Source: an uncultured Phycisphaerales bacterium (GTDB lineage Bacteria > Planctomycetota > Phycisphaerae > Phycisphaerales > UBA1924). Taken from it: a stretch of 5,375 bases of DNA. Every line of letters starts with the position of its first letter. The stretch's first letter is position 1. This document shows, one piece after another, positions 1-5,375 of this stretch. The translations under genes and the position numbers were made by a program. Where the stretch lies: positions 1 through 5,375 of the forward strand of contig CALMQD010000426.1 in NCBI GenBank assembly GCA_937871415.1, given 5' to 3'. Below the pieces are notes generated by a model. It was not told the origin of the DNA. It did no database searches and saw nothing but the letters and a program-made list of their open reading frames with translations.

Positions 1-1762
1 AGTAGCGCTCCGCGTCCCAGATCACCGTGTTGTCCGCGTCGATCGCGTGAGCGCCGGAAGTGGAGCCCGCGTACGTCGCGTTCGCGAAGTTGCCGCCGAG
101 GTACAGAGCCGAGCCCTGATCGCCGTCGTCGCCCTCGAAGCGGCCCTGCTGGTTCAGCGGCGGCACGAACTGGAAAAGGTCCGAATCGCCGCCGGCGTAG
201 GACCGCCCGCGAGCCACGCCACGCTGCTTCCAGTTCGCGTCGATGACGTTGCCGTCGGAGTTGGTGAAGCGGAACGGATCGCCGAAGATGATCGGCGTGG
301 CGTTCTCGAACGCCAGCAACCCGCCGCCGCCGGCCTGCGGGCCGTCTTCGTGATCGTCCACGGGCACCGTTGGACCGAAGGTGTGGTGGGCTTCGATATT
401 GATCGTGAACGCGCCGTCGGCGCCCCGGTCAAAGCCTTCGACCAGCACGTAGTACGTCGAGCCGCCGGTCAGCACGACCTCAAGCTGGGCATCGTTCGTG
501 CCCGCGAAGTCGTCGTTGAAATCGATCTGCACGCCGTTGCTGTCGAGGATGCGGACCGCGACGTCCTGCAGTGCGGGGATCAGGCCCGAGGCCGCGCCCC
601 GGACGGTGACGAACGCCAGGCCGGTACCCTCGGCCCGGAACTGGTACATCTTCGACGCGGTGCCCGGCGTGTTCATCGTCGGGCCCAGGAGCGGGTCCTG
701 GCGGGTCGTGTTGACGCGGGTGACCTGGTCGAGCGGCAGCGGCAGCGCCGACATGTCGACAACCAGCGTGTATTGGCCGAAGGCCGGCCGGCCGGCGCCG
801 AGTTCGTCAGAGCGAACGCGGAAGTAGTACGTCGTGTTCTGCTGGGCGACGAATGTCGAGAACGCGTTGGTCAGGCGCCCGGCCTGCTGGTCGTCGGTGA
901 CCTGCAGCCCCTGCGCGTCGTACACCGACAGGTGTGTGTCGAGGATGTTGACGTCCTCGGAGATCGCGCTGGCGGTCGCCAGGCCGTTGAACCGAGAGTC
1001 GTCCGGGACGACGAGCTTGTAGACGACCTCGTCCTGACGGAAGCTCGTCAGGTCGGCGACCGAACCCTCGCCGAAAGTGTCGGCGCCCTTGCCCGGGGCC
1101 GGGTCGAAGACCGTGTCGATCGCGATGGCCTCGGTCGCCGCGTCCACGCGCAGCGTGTAGTTGCCCGTGCGGGTGCGTCCGGCGCCCAGCGCGCCCTGCT
1201 CGGCGCGCACGCGGATGGTGTACGTCTCGCCGGCGGTGCCGACAAAGCCTGTCCAGGCGTCGGGCGCGACGTTGGGGTTGGTGGAGCTGAGCACGCCGTT
1301 GTTGGCGCCGAAGGAGATCAGCGTGCCGCTCGAGTTGTACACCTCGACGTACGAGTCGAACGTGCTGTTCCAGACGGTCGCGTCATCGGCCTTGAGGATC
1401 GTGTCGACGAGGACGGACACGAAGTCCTTGCTCCCCATCGCGCCCGGCATCGTGAAGCGGAACGTGTCGTCGCCGCTCGAGGTCGCGATGTTGCCCTCGA
1501 CCTTGCCGCGCCCGTTCTCTTTCGCGCCCGGCATGTTGGTGAGCGTGATCACCGTGCCGACGCTCGGGTTGAACGGCACGGGGAAGTTCGGGTGATCCGC
1601 GCCGTCGAGCATGACGCGCGACTCGAGCGTCTCGATCATCTCCCGTGACCGATCGCGCAGGCCGTTCTTGCGCCCCGCGGTGCGCGCCAGCCGCGCGCTC
1701 AAGCGTCCCAGCACGCCGAATCGTTCGACACCGGAAACGCCTGCACTGATGTTGCTCTTCAT
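1..1762 (-). CDS. Large exported protein with LEPR-XLL-like signature and tandem PPC-like domains (3' end cut off)
   Basis: The minus-strand frame is open without a stop from ATG at 1762 to the left edge, giving 587 residues; the C-terminus lies outside. The start is supported by GGAG at 1769-1772, 6 nt upstream. The N-terminus is basic and lacks a classical hydrophobic signal peptide. At residues 43-55 it carries IETLESRVMLDGA, a variant of the LEPR-XLL/LESR signature found near the N-terminus of many planctomycete exported proteins. Three PPC-like beta domains follow, at about 66-208, 209-337 and 338-458. Each has the family's late strand pattern: TYTIRVRAE (182-190), TYYFRVRSDE (311-320), TYYVLVEGF (437-445). 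The first two also share a GAGR...G.YTL ending. After an acidic/Gly linker (466-482), residues 550-587 contain LYLGGNF and later VIWD, which resemble the start of a repeat or propeller region. Export and a surface or matrix role are inferred; no enzymatic domain is visible in this part. Confidence 0.85.
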   Translation of the reverse strand, partial: MKSNISAGVSGVERFGVLGRLSARLARTAGRKNGLRDRSREMIETLESRVMLDGADHPNFPVPFNPSVGTVITLTNMPGAKENGRGKVEGNIATSSGDDTFRFTMPGAMGSKDFVSVLVDTILKADDATVWNSTFDSYVEVYNSSGTLISFGANNGVLSSTNPNVAPDAWTGFVGTAGETYTIRVRAEQGALGAGRTRTGNYTLRVDAATEAIAIDTVFDPAPGKGADTFGEGSVADLTSFRQDEVVYKLVVPDDSRFNGLATASAISEDVNILDTHLSVYDAQGLQVTDDQQAGRLTNAFSTFVAQQNTTYYFRVRSDELGAGRPAFGQYTLVVDMSALPLPLDQVTRVNTTRQDPLLGPTMNTPGTASKMYQFRAEGTGLAFVTVRGAASGLIPALQDVAVRILDSNGVQIDFNDDFAGTNDAQLEVVLTGGSTYYVLVEGFDRGADGAFTINIEAHHTFGPTVPVDDHEDGPQAGGGGLLAFENATPIIFGDPFRFTNSDGNVIDANWKQRGVARGRSYAGGDSDLFQFVPPLNQQGRFEGDDGDQGSALYLGGNFANATYAGSTSGAHAIDADNTVIWDAERY

Positions 1763-1768
1763 GACGGG

Positions 1769-1781
1769 CTCCAAGCTCCCC
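1769..1781 (-). promoter_or_regulatory. Ribosome binding site of the exported-protein gene
   Basis: Read on the minus strand, this stretch has GGGGAG (1781-1776) and GGAG (1772-1769). The nearer GGAG lies 6 nt before the ATG at 1762, a normal Shine-Dalgarno distance. It supports this start over any later in-frame ATG. Confidence 0.6.
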
Positions 1782-1918
1782 AAGTCGGTACGGCAACCGA
1801 TCTGTTCTAACTGTTGGACCGGGTCACCCGCCCCCATTCGCGTTGGCCCGCGCGCTCCGCCCCTGCACCCCTGCGCGCCGTTCCCGGTCGTGGGCCATCA
1901 CCTATGTCTCAGTCTAAC

Positions 1919-1936
1919 CGAACCTTGGTCGGTTCG
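1919..1936. repeat. Small inverted repeat in the intergenic region
   Basis: CGAACC (1919-1924) and GGTTCG (1931-1936) form a perfect 6-bp inverted repeat with a 6-nt loop. An overlapping alternative pairing is AACCGA (1917-1922) with TCGGTT (1929-1934). No T-run follows on either strand, so it does not look like an intrinsic terminator. An operator or mRNA leader hairpin for the exported-protein gene is possible, but chance is not excluded. Confidence 0.35.
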
Positions 1937-1985
1937 TCCAGTCGGCAAGACGGGTTCCTTTTGGGATAGGTTCAGCAACCCGATC

Positions 1986-2007
1986 AAAGACCGATCGGAT
2001 CGCGGTC
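1986..2007 (-). terminator. Weak candidate terminator after the racemase gene
   Basis: On the minus strand, about 18 nt past the racemase stop, GACCG (2007-2003) can pair with CGGTC (1993-1989) across a 9-nt loop and is followed by TTT (1988-1986). The 5-bp stem and only three T residues make this a weak intrinsic terminator at best. The position directly after the gene is the main argument for it. Confidence 0.25.
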
Positions 2008-2024
2008 CATCCCGTGGCGCGGGC

Positions 2025-2738
2025 TCAGCCTCGGCTGGGCAGGCTCCGTTCGCCGAGCGAGCACCTCACCGCCTCTTCCGCCAGCAAGTCGGTCGCGTCG
2101 TAGACCGCCACCGACAGGTTTTCAGGCGAGATCAGCAGGGGCGCCTCGCTGCACCCAAGGATTATGCCCTCGCATCCGCGTGCCGCAAGGCGGCCGGCCA
2201 CTTCCAGCACCTGCTTCTGGCTCTCCGGACGCACCACGCCGTACACGAGTTCCCGGAAGATGATCTGGTTCACGATCTCTGCGTCGGCATCGTCCGGAGT
2301 TTCGACACGAACACCCCGGATTCCCAGGTGCGTCTGATAGGTCGAGCCGCGCATGACCAGCTTGGTCCCGATCAACCCCACCACCGAGCGCCGGTCCTGA
2401 CAAACCCGCTCAGCAACCAGGTCCGTCATTTTCAGGAACGGGATCGGCGAGCGGGTCTCCGCAAGGTGGATGCCAAACTGCATCAAGTTGTCGGGGACGA
2501 TGCAGAACTCGGCGCCGGCTGTCGCCAGTACCCGGGCTGACCGGGCCAGCATTTCCCCTACCCGCTCCCAGTCGTCGCCCATCACCGCGTCGACGTACTC
2601 GGACAGCGGCTGGTTGTGCAGCGTGACGATCGGGTGGCCCTTCCCGCCCACGAGGCGCGCCGCGTGACGAAAGATCTCGCGGTAGCACAGGGCGCTCCCC
2701 TCCGGGCTCACGGCGACGATCCCGATGTGCTTGGACAA
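2025..2738 (-). CDS. Aspartate/glutamate racemase-family protein
   Basis: This gene encodes 237 residues, a normal length for the Asp/Glu racemase family, whose known members are cofactor-independent and use two cysteines as acid/base pair. I chose the TTG at 2738 because GGGAG lies 7 nt upstream and the product then starts MSKHIGIVAVSPEG, matching the family's first strand. A longer GTG start at 2795 would add 19 residues unlike the family. Visible motifs are IVPDN at 80-84, where the family often has the first active-site Cys before Asn-Thr; GLIGTKLVM (121-129), matching the conserved G-T-x-x-M region; and GIILGCSEAPLL (191-202) with the second catalytic Cys at 196. Asp83 sits in place of the first Cys, although Cys79 is close by. 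The substrate cannot be told; a lyase or isomerase of the same fold is possible. The fold assignment is firm. The gene faces away from hscB. Confidence 0.85.
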   Translation of the reverse strand: MSKHIGIVAVSPEGSALCYREIFRHAARLVGGKGHPIVTLHNQPLSEYVDAVMGDDWERVGEMLARSARVLATAGAEFCIVPDNLMQFGIHLAETRSPIPFLKMTDLVAERVCQDRRSVVGLIGTKLVMRGSTYQTHLGIRGVRVETPDDADAEIVNQIIFRELVYGVVRPESQKQVLEVAGRLAARGCEGIILGCSEAPLLISPENLSVAVYDATDLLAEEAVRCSLGERSLPSRG

Positions 2739-2745
2739 GCAGTCA

Positions 2746-2750
2746 CTCCC
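2746..2750 (-). promoter_or_regulatory. Shine-Dalgarno site that decides the TTG start of the racemase gene
   Basis: Minus-strand GGGAG at 2750-2746 is 7 nt upstream of TTG at 2738. The upstream GTG at 2795 has no comparable purine-rich site directly before it. Together with the family-like N-terminus this favours the TTG start. Confidence 0.6.
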
Positions 2751-2845
2751 GGCGCGGCGGGTGCACCGCACGCTTCCAACAATAGTCGGTGCCACCGGTC
2801 CGCAGCCGGGTGGTCCGGTGCGGCAAACGCGGCCGGACGCCCGTC

Positions 2846-2849
2846 AGGA
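2846..2849 (+). promoter_or_regulatory. Ribosome binding site of hscB
   Basis: AGGA lies 5 nt before the ATG at 2855. It supports the short start at which the protein begins MPDPFSILGL, as HscB proteins do. Confidence 0.55.
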
Positions 2850-2854
2850 ACATC

Positions 2855-3394
2855 ATGCCCGACCCGTTCTCCATCCTCGGTCTGCCTCCCCGGTTTGATC
2901 TCCACCCGCAGCAGATTCAGCGCGCCTACTTGGCGCGGTCCGCCCGGCTCCACCCCGACGTCGCTGCCGCCGGCGCTCTCGATGAGGGCGACGGCACGGG
3001 CGTTTCGGCGGCGGCGCTCAACCAGGCCCGCGCCACCCTCGACCGCCCGGACTCGCGTGCCGAAGCGCTCCTGGCGGCTCTCGGCGGGCCCTCGCGCGAA
3101 CAGGACCGTTCGCTGCCCGCGGGCTTCCTCGAGGAGATGATGGACCTCCGCGAGACGATCGACGCCGAGCTCGAGGCCGACCGGGGCGCGGCGCTCATGA
3201 AGTGGGAGACCTGGGCCGCGGAGCGCCGCTCGAGCCACGAGCGGGCGGTGGCGGCGATGTTCGATGCGCTCGGGCAAGGCGACACCGCCGTCGGCACGGA
3301 GAAATACGCCGCCGCCCTGAAGGCCGTCCGCATGGAACTCAACGCGTGGCGCTACATCGAGCGGCTCATCGAACAGCTTCGGTCAGCGGATTGA
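2855..3394 (+). CDS. hscB: HscB-like J-domain co-chaperone for Fe-S cluster assembly
   Basis: The product has 179 residues, close to the usual 170-180 for HscB, which delivers the scaffold IscU to the Hsp70 HscA and stimulates its ATPase during Fe-S cluster transfer. The N-terminal J domain (about 1-75) opens with DPFSILGLPPRFDL (3-16), typical of HscB. It has the essential HPD tripeptide at 33-35 in RLHPDV and a helix with LNQARATLDRPDSRAE (55-70), like the N-x-A-x-x-T-L-x-x-P-x-x-R-A pattern of the family. The C-terminal three-helix IscU-binding domain starts with LPAGFLEEMMDLRE (87-100), matching the family's D-P-x-F-L-x-x-Q-M-x-L-R-E. No N-terminal zinc-binding CxxC motif is present. The ATG at 2855 is preceded by AGGA at 2846-2849; an in-frame extension to 2789 would add residues unlike HscB. 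No iscU, hscA or iscS is next to it. Its last 29 bp overlap the 3' end of the opposing DUF1015 gene. Confidence 0.9.
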   Translation: MPDPFSILGLPPRFDLHPQQIQRAYLARSARLHPDVAAAGALDEGDGTGVSAAALNQARATLDRPDSRAEALLAALGGPSREQDRSLPAGFLEEMMDLRETIDAELEADRGAALMKWETWAAERRSSHERAVAAMFDALGQGDTAVGTEKYAAALKAVRMELNAWRYIERLIEQLRSAD

Positions 3395-4775
3395 TCCACA
3401 GCCCGGTCGCGAGTTTCGGGTAGAAGAACGTGCTCTTCTGGGGCATGAGCACGTTGGCCCGACTGACGTCCCGCACGGCGCTGAGCGGTGTAGGTCGAAC
3501 AAGCACTGCGAGTTGAGCGAACCCCCGTCCGCCGCCCGCACCGGTCTCTTCGCCCCGACCGATCGCGAGCACTTCTTCGAGGGTGTGCGGGAACGCCCAC
3601 TTCACCGTCGCGCACGAAGCCAGTTGCCGGGCGCAGACGTCTTCAACGATCGCGTGCTGGGTCCACGACACGTCGAGTTGGCGCCAGGCCTTGGGCTTGT
3701 CCGGGAAGCGGGCGGCCAGCGGATCGGGATGCGTGTCCAGGGGCGTTGCGACGGCTGCTCTCTTCCCCTCGCTCGCAAAGTCGTAGAGCCCAACGCGGGG
3801 TGCAGATCCCGCTCCCGCGCTGGCGCTCGTGACTTCTCGGTACAGGTCGTGGATCGACCCCGAGAACGGCGTGCTCTTCACCGAGCCGCGTGCGGCGTCG
3901 AGCAGACGATCGAACGAGTATCCCGGCATCCCGCCGAGCACCCGATGCGTGGGCCAGATCACCAGCCCCGCGTCGTTCATGCTGATGAGCACGAACATGC
4001 AGCGCCTCGCGGGGTGATCGGGGGGCACGGGGCCGCGTGACGCGAGTTCCTTCAGGTAGTTCAACTGCGTGGTGTATCGATGATGGCCGTCGGCGATGAA
4101 GACGTCCTGGCCCTGCAATGCCTCCTGATATTGCCGGATCAGTCCCGCGTCGTCGATGGTCCAGACTTCGTGCTCGACGCGCTCGGCGTGTGCGCCCGTG
4201 AGAGTGCCGCGCGTATCCGGACCCCGCGACGCGGCGATCCGGCGTGCGAACTCCGCGGCTGCGCCCGCGTCGTCCGGGCACAGTCCGAAGATCGGCGACA
4301 ACTGGGCCTCTGTTGCGCGCATGAGCGCGAGCCGGTCCTCCTTGGGCCCGCTGAAGGTCTCCTCGTGCGGCAGGACGCCGCCGCCCGGCGCCGGTCCGAA
4401 CGGAACCAGGTCGACGCAGCAGCACACGCCCAGGCGCGCGACCTCTCGTCCGGCGGTGTCGACGAAGCGCTGGCGGTAGACGTAGATCGCCGGAGCGGCT
4501 TCCCGCGTCAGCGTTCCGTCCTGCGTCCATTTCCTGAGCGTCGCCGCCGCCCCCTCGTACGCGGACGCCGGACCGAGTTCCTTGGCCGGCACGTGGGGCA
4601 GATCGATCGCCGCGATGTTGCGGTCGCTCTGGGCGAGCAGGCGCTGCTTCGATTCCGCGTCGAGGACGTCGTAGGGCGGCGCGATGAGCGGGGTCACGTC
4701 ATGTGGACGCGGACCGCCGCCGCGCAACCCCCCCTGCTGGTACCGCCACGGTCTGAATGGATGGATCGTCGGCAT
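3366..4775 (-). CDS. DUF1015-family protein
   Basis: This complete 469-residue protein belongs to DUF1015 (COG4198), a widespread family of about 400-470 residues whose function I cannot state. Family hallmarks occur in order: IHPFRPWRY at 4-12, APPYDV at 32-37, LPHEETFSGPKEDRLALM at 135-152, the sPIFGL segment at 160-165, IADGHHRYTTQLNYL at 227-241, and the C-terminal LMPQKSTFFYPKLATGLW at 443-460. All key positions look intact, so the gene appears functional. The DGHHR motif resembles one in ParB/serine-kinase-type folds, which could suggest a nucleotide-dependent enzyme; that is inference only. A run of three cysteines lies at 118-120. The ATG at 4775 gives the family's usual N-terminus. 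It lacks a clear Shine-Dalgarno site, but TATCCT (4789-4784) sits 8 nt upstream, so the mRNA may be leaderless or nearly so. It is divergent from purQ and convergent with hscB, overlapping the latter by 29 bp. Confidence 0.9.
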   Translation of the reverse strand: MPTIHPFRPWRYQQGGLRGGGPRPHDVTPLIAPPYDVLDAESKQRLLAQSDRNIAAIDLPHVPAKELGPASAYEGAAATLRKWTQDGTLTREAAPAIYVYRQRFVDTAGREVARLGVCCCVDLVPFGPAPGGGVLPHEETFSGPKEDRLALMRATEAQLSPIFGLCPDDAGAAAEFARRIAASRGPDTRGTLTGAHAERVEHEVWTIDDAGLIRQYQEALQGQDVFIADGHHRYTTQLNYLKELASRGPVPPDHPARRCMFVLISMNDAGLVIWPTHRVLGGMPGYSFDRLLDAARGSVKSTPFSGSIHDLYREVTSASAGAGSAPRVGLYDFASEGKRAAVATPLDTHPDPLAARFPDKPKAWRQLDVSWTQHAIVEDVCARQLASCATVKWAFPHTLEEVLAIGRGEETGAGGGRGFAQLAVLVRPTPLSAVRDVSRANVLMPQKSTFFYPKLATGLWINPLTEAVR

Positions 4776-4862
4776 GGCGTGTCAGGATAACGCTCCGGCG
4801 GGGGTACGCCCGGCCCGCCCGCGCCGCGGACGTTGCCGGGCGTTCATCGGCTACCCTTGAAC
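4776..4862. promoter_or_regulatory. Divergent promoter region between the DUF1015 gene and purQ
   Basis: These 87 bp must carry both divergent promoters. On the minus strand TATCCT at 4789-4784 ends 8 nt before the DUF1015 ATG. On the plus strand TACCCT at 4852-4857 ends 5 nt before the purQ ATG. Both fit the loose TANNNT -10 pattern at a distance that would start transcription at or next to the start codon. Neither gene has a good Shine-Dalgarno sequence, and no -35 box at normal spacing is apparent. No PurR-type palindrome or riboswitch is visible, and 87 bp shared by two promoters leaves little room for one. Confidence 0.35.
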
Positions 4863-5375
4863 ATGAGCAGCGACGCCAGAGCGCTTGTACTCCGTGCGCC
4901 GGGAACCAACTGCGACGCCGAGATGTGCCGTGCCTTCGAACTCGCCGGCGCGAGTGTGGACCTCGTCCACATCGATCGACTCTGCGCGGACCCGGCGATC
5001 GTCGAGGGCTTTGATCTGATCGGATTCCCGGGCGGTTTCTCGTACGGAGACGACATCGCCTCGGGCCGCATCTTTGCGATGCGCCTGCGCGAACGCCTCT
5101 ACCCCGCCCTGCGCGACGCGGCCCGGCGCGGCGTGCCGATGATCGGCGCCTGCAACGGGTTCCAGGTCATGGTGCAGGTCGGGCTGCTTCCCGGGCCTGC
5201 GCCGGGGGCCGACTGGCCCGAAGACGGTGCGCCCGCTCAGACGTGCTCGCTCGCCCACAACGCCGGCGGACGATTCATCGATCGGTGGTGCCGAGTGCTG
5301 ACCAATCCGCACTCGCCGTGTATCTGGACGCAGGGGATGGAACGATTCCTCGCCCCGGGCTCCGCGGGTTCCGAC
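4863..5375 (+). CDS. purQ: Phosphoribosylformylglycinamidine synthase, glutaminase subunit PurQ (3' end cut off)
   Basis: The frame is open from ATG at 4863 to the right edge, giving the first 171 residues. PurQ releases ammonia from glutamine for PurL, which converts FGAR to FGAM in the fourth step of de novo purine synthesis in the cytoplasm. Class I amidotransferase features are clear: RAPGTNCDAE (11-20) at the N-terminus, GFPGGFSYGDDIASGR (54-69) with the oxyanion region, the nucleophile Cys97 in GACNGFQVMVQVGLLPG (95-111), and SLAHNAGGRFIDRW (129-142). The last block, with CIWTQGMERFLAP following, fits the longer PurQ form (roughly 260-290 residues) rather than the short Bacillus type, so the catalytic His and Glu should lie past the edge. 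No purS or purL is upstream; purL could follow outside the window. No Shine-Dalgarno site precedes the ATG, and TACCCT at 4852-4857 suggests a leaderless mRNA. The start fits the family N-terminus. Confidence 0.95.
   Translation, partial: MSSDARALVLRAPGTNCDAEMCRAFELAGASVDLVHIDRLCADPAIVEGFDLIGFPGGFSYGDDIASGRIFAMRLRERLYPALRDAARRGVPMIGACNGFQVMVQVGLLPGPAPGADWPEDGAPAQTCSLAHNAGGRFIDRWCRVLTNPHSPCIWTQGMERFLAPGSAGSD

Larger units (their letters stand above)
1763..2024. other. Intergenic region between the racemase gene and the exported-protein gene
   Basis: This 262-bp gap must hold the end of the racemase transcript and, probably, the promoter of the exported-protein gene. The part from about 1895 to 2000 is less G+C-rich than the coding sequence. 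It contains two small inverted repeats (1919-1936 and 1989-2007). A TAGACT hexamer on the minus strand (1917-1912) fits a loose TANNNT -10 box, but no convincing -35 lies about 17 bp upstream. I see no credible gene: a plus-strand 21-codon ORF at 1904-1969 has no ribosome binding site. Confidence 0.6.
2739..2854. promoter_or_regulatory. Divergent promoter region between the racemase gene and hscB
   Basis: These 116 bp must contain the promoter of hscB and probably that of the racemase gene. On the minus strand TATTGT (2784-2779) is a possible -10 box, leaving a leader of about 34 nt, but no good -35 is seen. CACCGG (2793-2798) and CCGGTG (2815-2820) form an inverted repeat with a 16-bp spacer, placed where a shared regulator could bind. 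No plus-strand promoter could be picked with confidence. Confidence 0.35.

Noticed and set aside
47..1648. 533-codon plus-strand ORF antisense to the exported-protein gene
   Set aside because: Its translation is rich in Arg, Val, Ala, Asp and Gly with no domain pattern. It is the complement of a well-supported PPC-like coding frame, and long antisense frames are expected at this G+C content.
1904..1969. 21-codon plus-strand ORF in the 262-bp intergenic region
   Set aside because: It has no Shine-Dalgarno site and no recognisable features, and a frame this short is expected by chance.
2028..2039. CAGCC-TC-GGCTG hairpin at the end of the racemase gene as a terminator
   Set aside because: It lies within the coding sequence, has a 2-nt loop, which is sterically poor, and no T-run follows.
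1611..2540. 309-codon plus-strand ORF spanning the intergenic region and most of the racemase gene
   Set aside because: It is low in recognisable motifs, antisense to the racemase and crosses the end of another gene. The opposite strand has clear family motifs.
2739..2795. Upstream GTG start at 2795 that would lengthen the racemase by 19 residues
   Set aside because: The added residues do not resemble the family, there is no good ribosome binding site, and the TTG at 2738 has a well-placed GGGAG.
2779..2797. Sigma-54-like promoter (TGGCAC followed by a TTG-containing element) on the minus strand upstream of the racemase gene
   Set aside because: The spacing is off by one from the required GG-N10-GC arrangement and the GC of the -12 element is missing.
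3643..4530. 295-codon minus-strand ORF inside the DUF1015 gene
   Set aside because: It is an Arg-rich frame-shifted shadow of the DUF1015 frame, which has all family motifs.
1..5375. Search for CRISPR repeats, tRNA or rRNA genes, transposase or integrase genes and toxin-antitoxin pairs
   Set aside because: No spaced direct repeats, RNA-gene signatures or mobile-element proteins were found by eye on either strand.

Overview
This is a G+C-rich stretch (about two thirds G+C by eye) with five protein genes on alternating strands (-, -, +, -, +). The best guess for the source is a planctomycete, perhaps class Phycisphaerae. That rests mainly on the first gene, a large extracellular-type protein whose N-terminus carries a variant of the LEPR-XLL / LESR-type signature typical of planctomycete exported proteins, followed by repeated pre-peptidase C-terminal (PPC)-like beta domains. 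The other genes are bacterial housekeeping types and neither confirm nor contradict this.

Layout. Positions 1-1762 (minus, cut by the left edge) hold the N-terminal 587 residues of the exported multidomain protein. Positions 1763-2024 are intergenic, less G+C-rich in their right half, with two small inverted repeats. Positions 2025-2738 (minus) encode an aspartate/glutamate racemase-family enzyme that probably starts at TTG and has Asp where the first catalytic Cys is usually found. A 116-bp divergent gap separates it from 2855-3394 (plus), an HscB-like J-domain co-chaperone for Fe-S cluster assembly. Its 3' end overlaps by 29 bp, tail to tail, with 3366-4775 (minus), a complete DUF1015-family protein. 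An 87-bp divergent gap then leads to 4863-5375 (plus, cut by the right edge), which is purQ, the glutaminase subunit of phosphoribosylformylglycinamidine synthase.

The genes do not form an evident operon or pathway: two divergent pairs, one convergent overlap and one 262-bp gap mean that most are probably transcribed separately. I found no tRNA, rRNA, CRISPR array, insertion sequence or phage gene. I do not see a new multi-gene system here. The points most worth checking are the altered active site of the racemase, the domain layout of the truncated surface protein, the isolated hscB, and the apparent leaderless starts of the DUF1015 gene and purQ.
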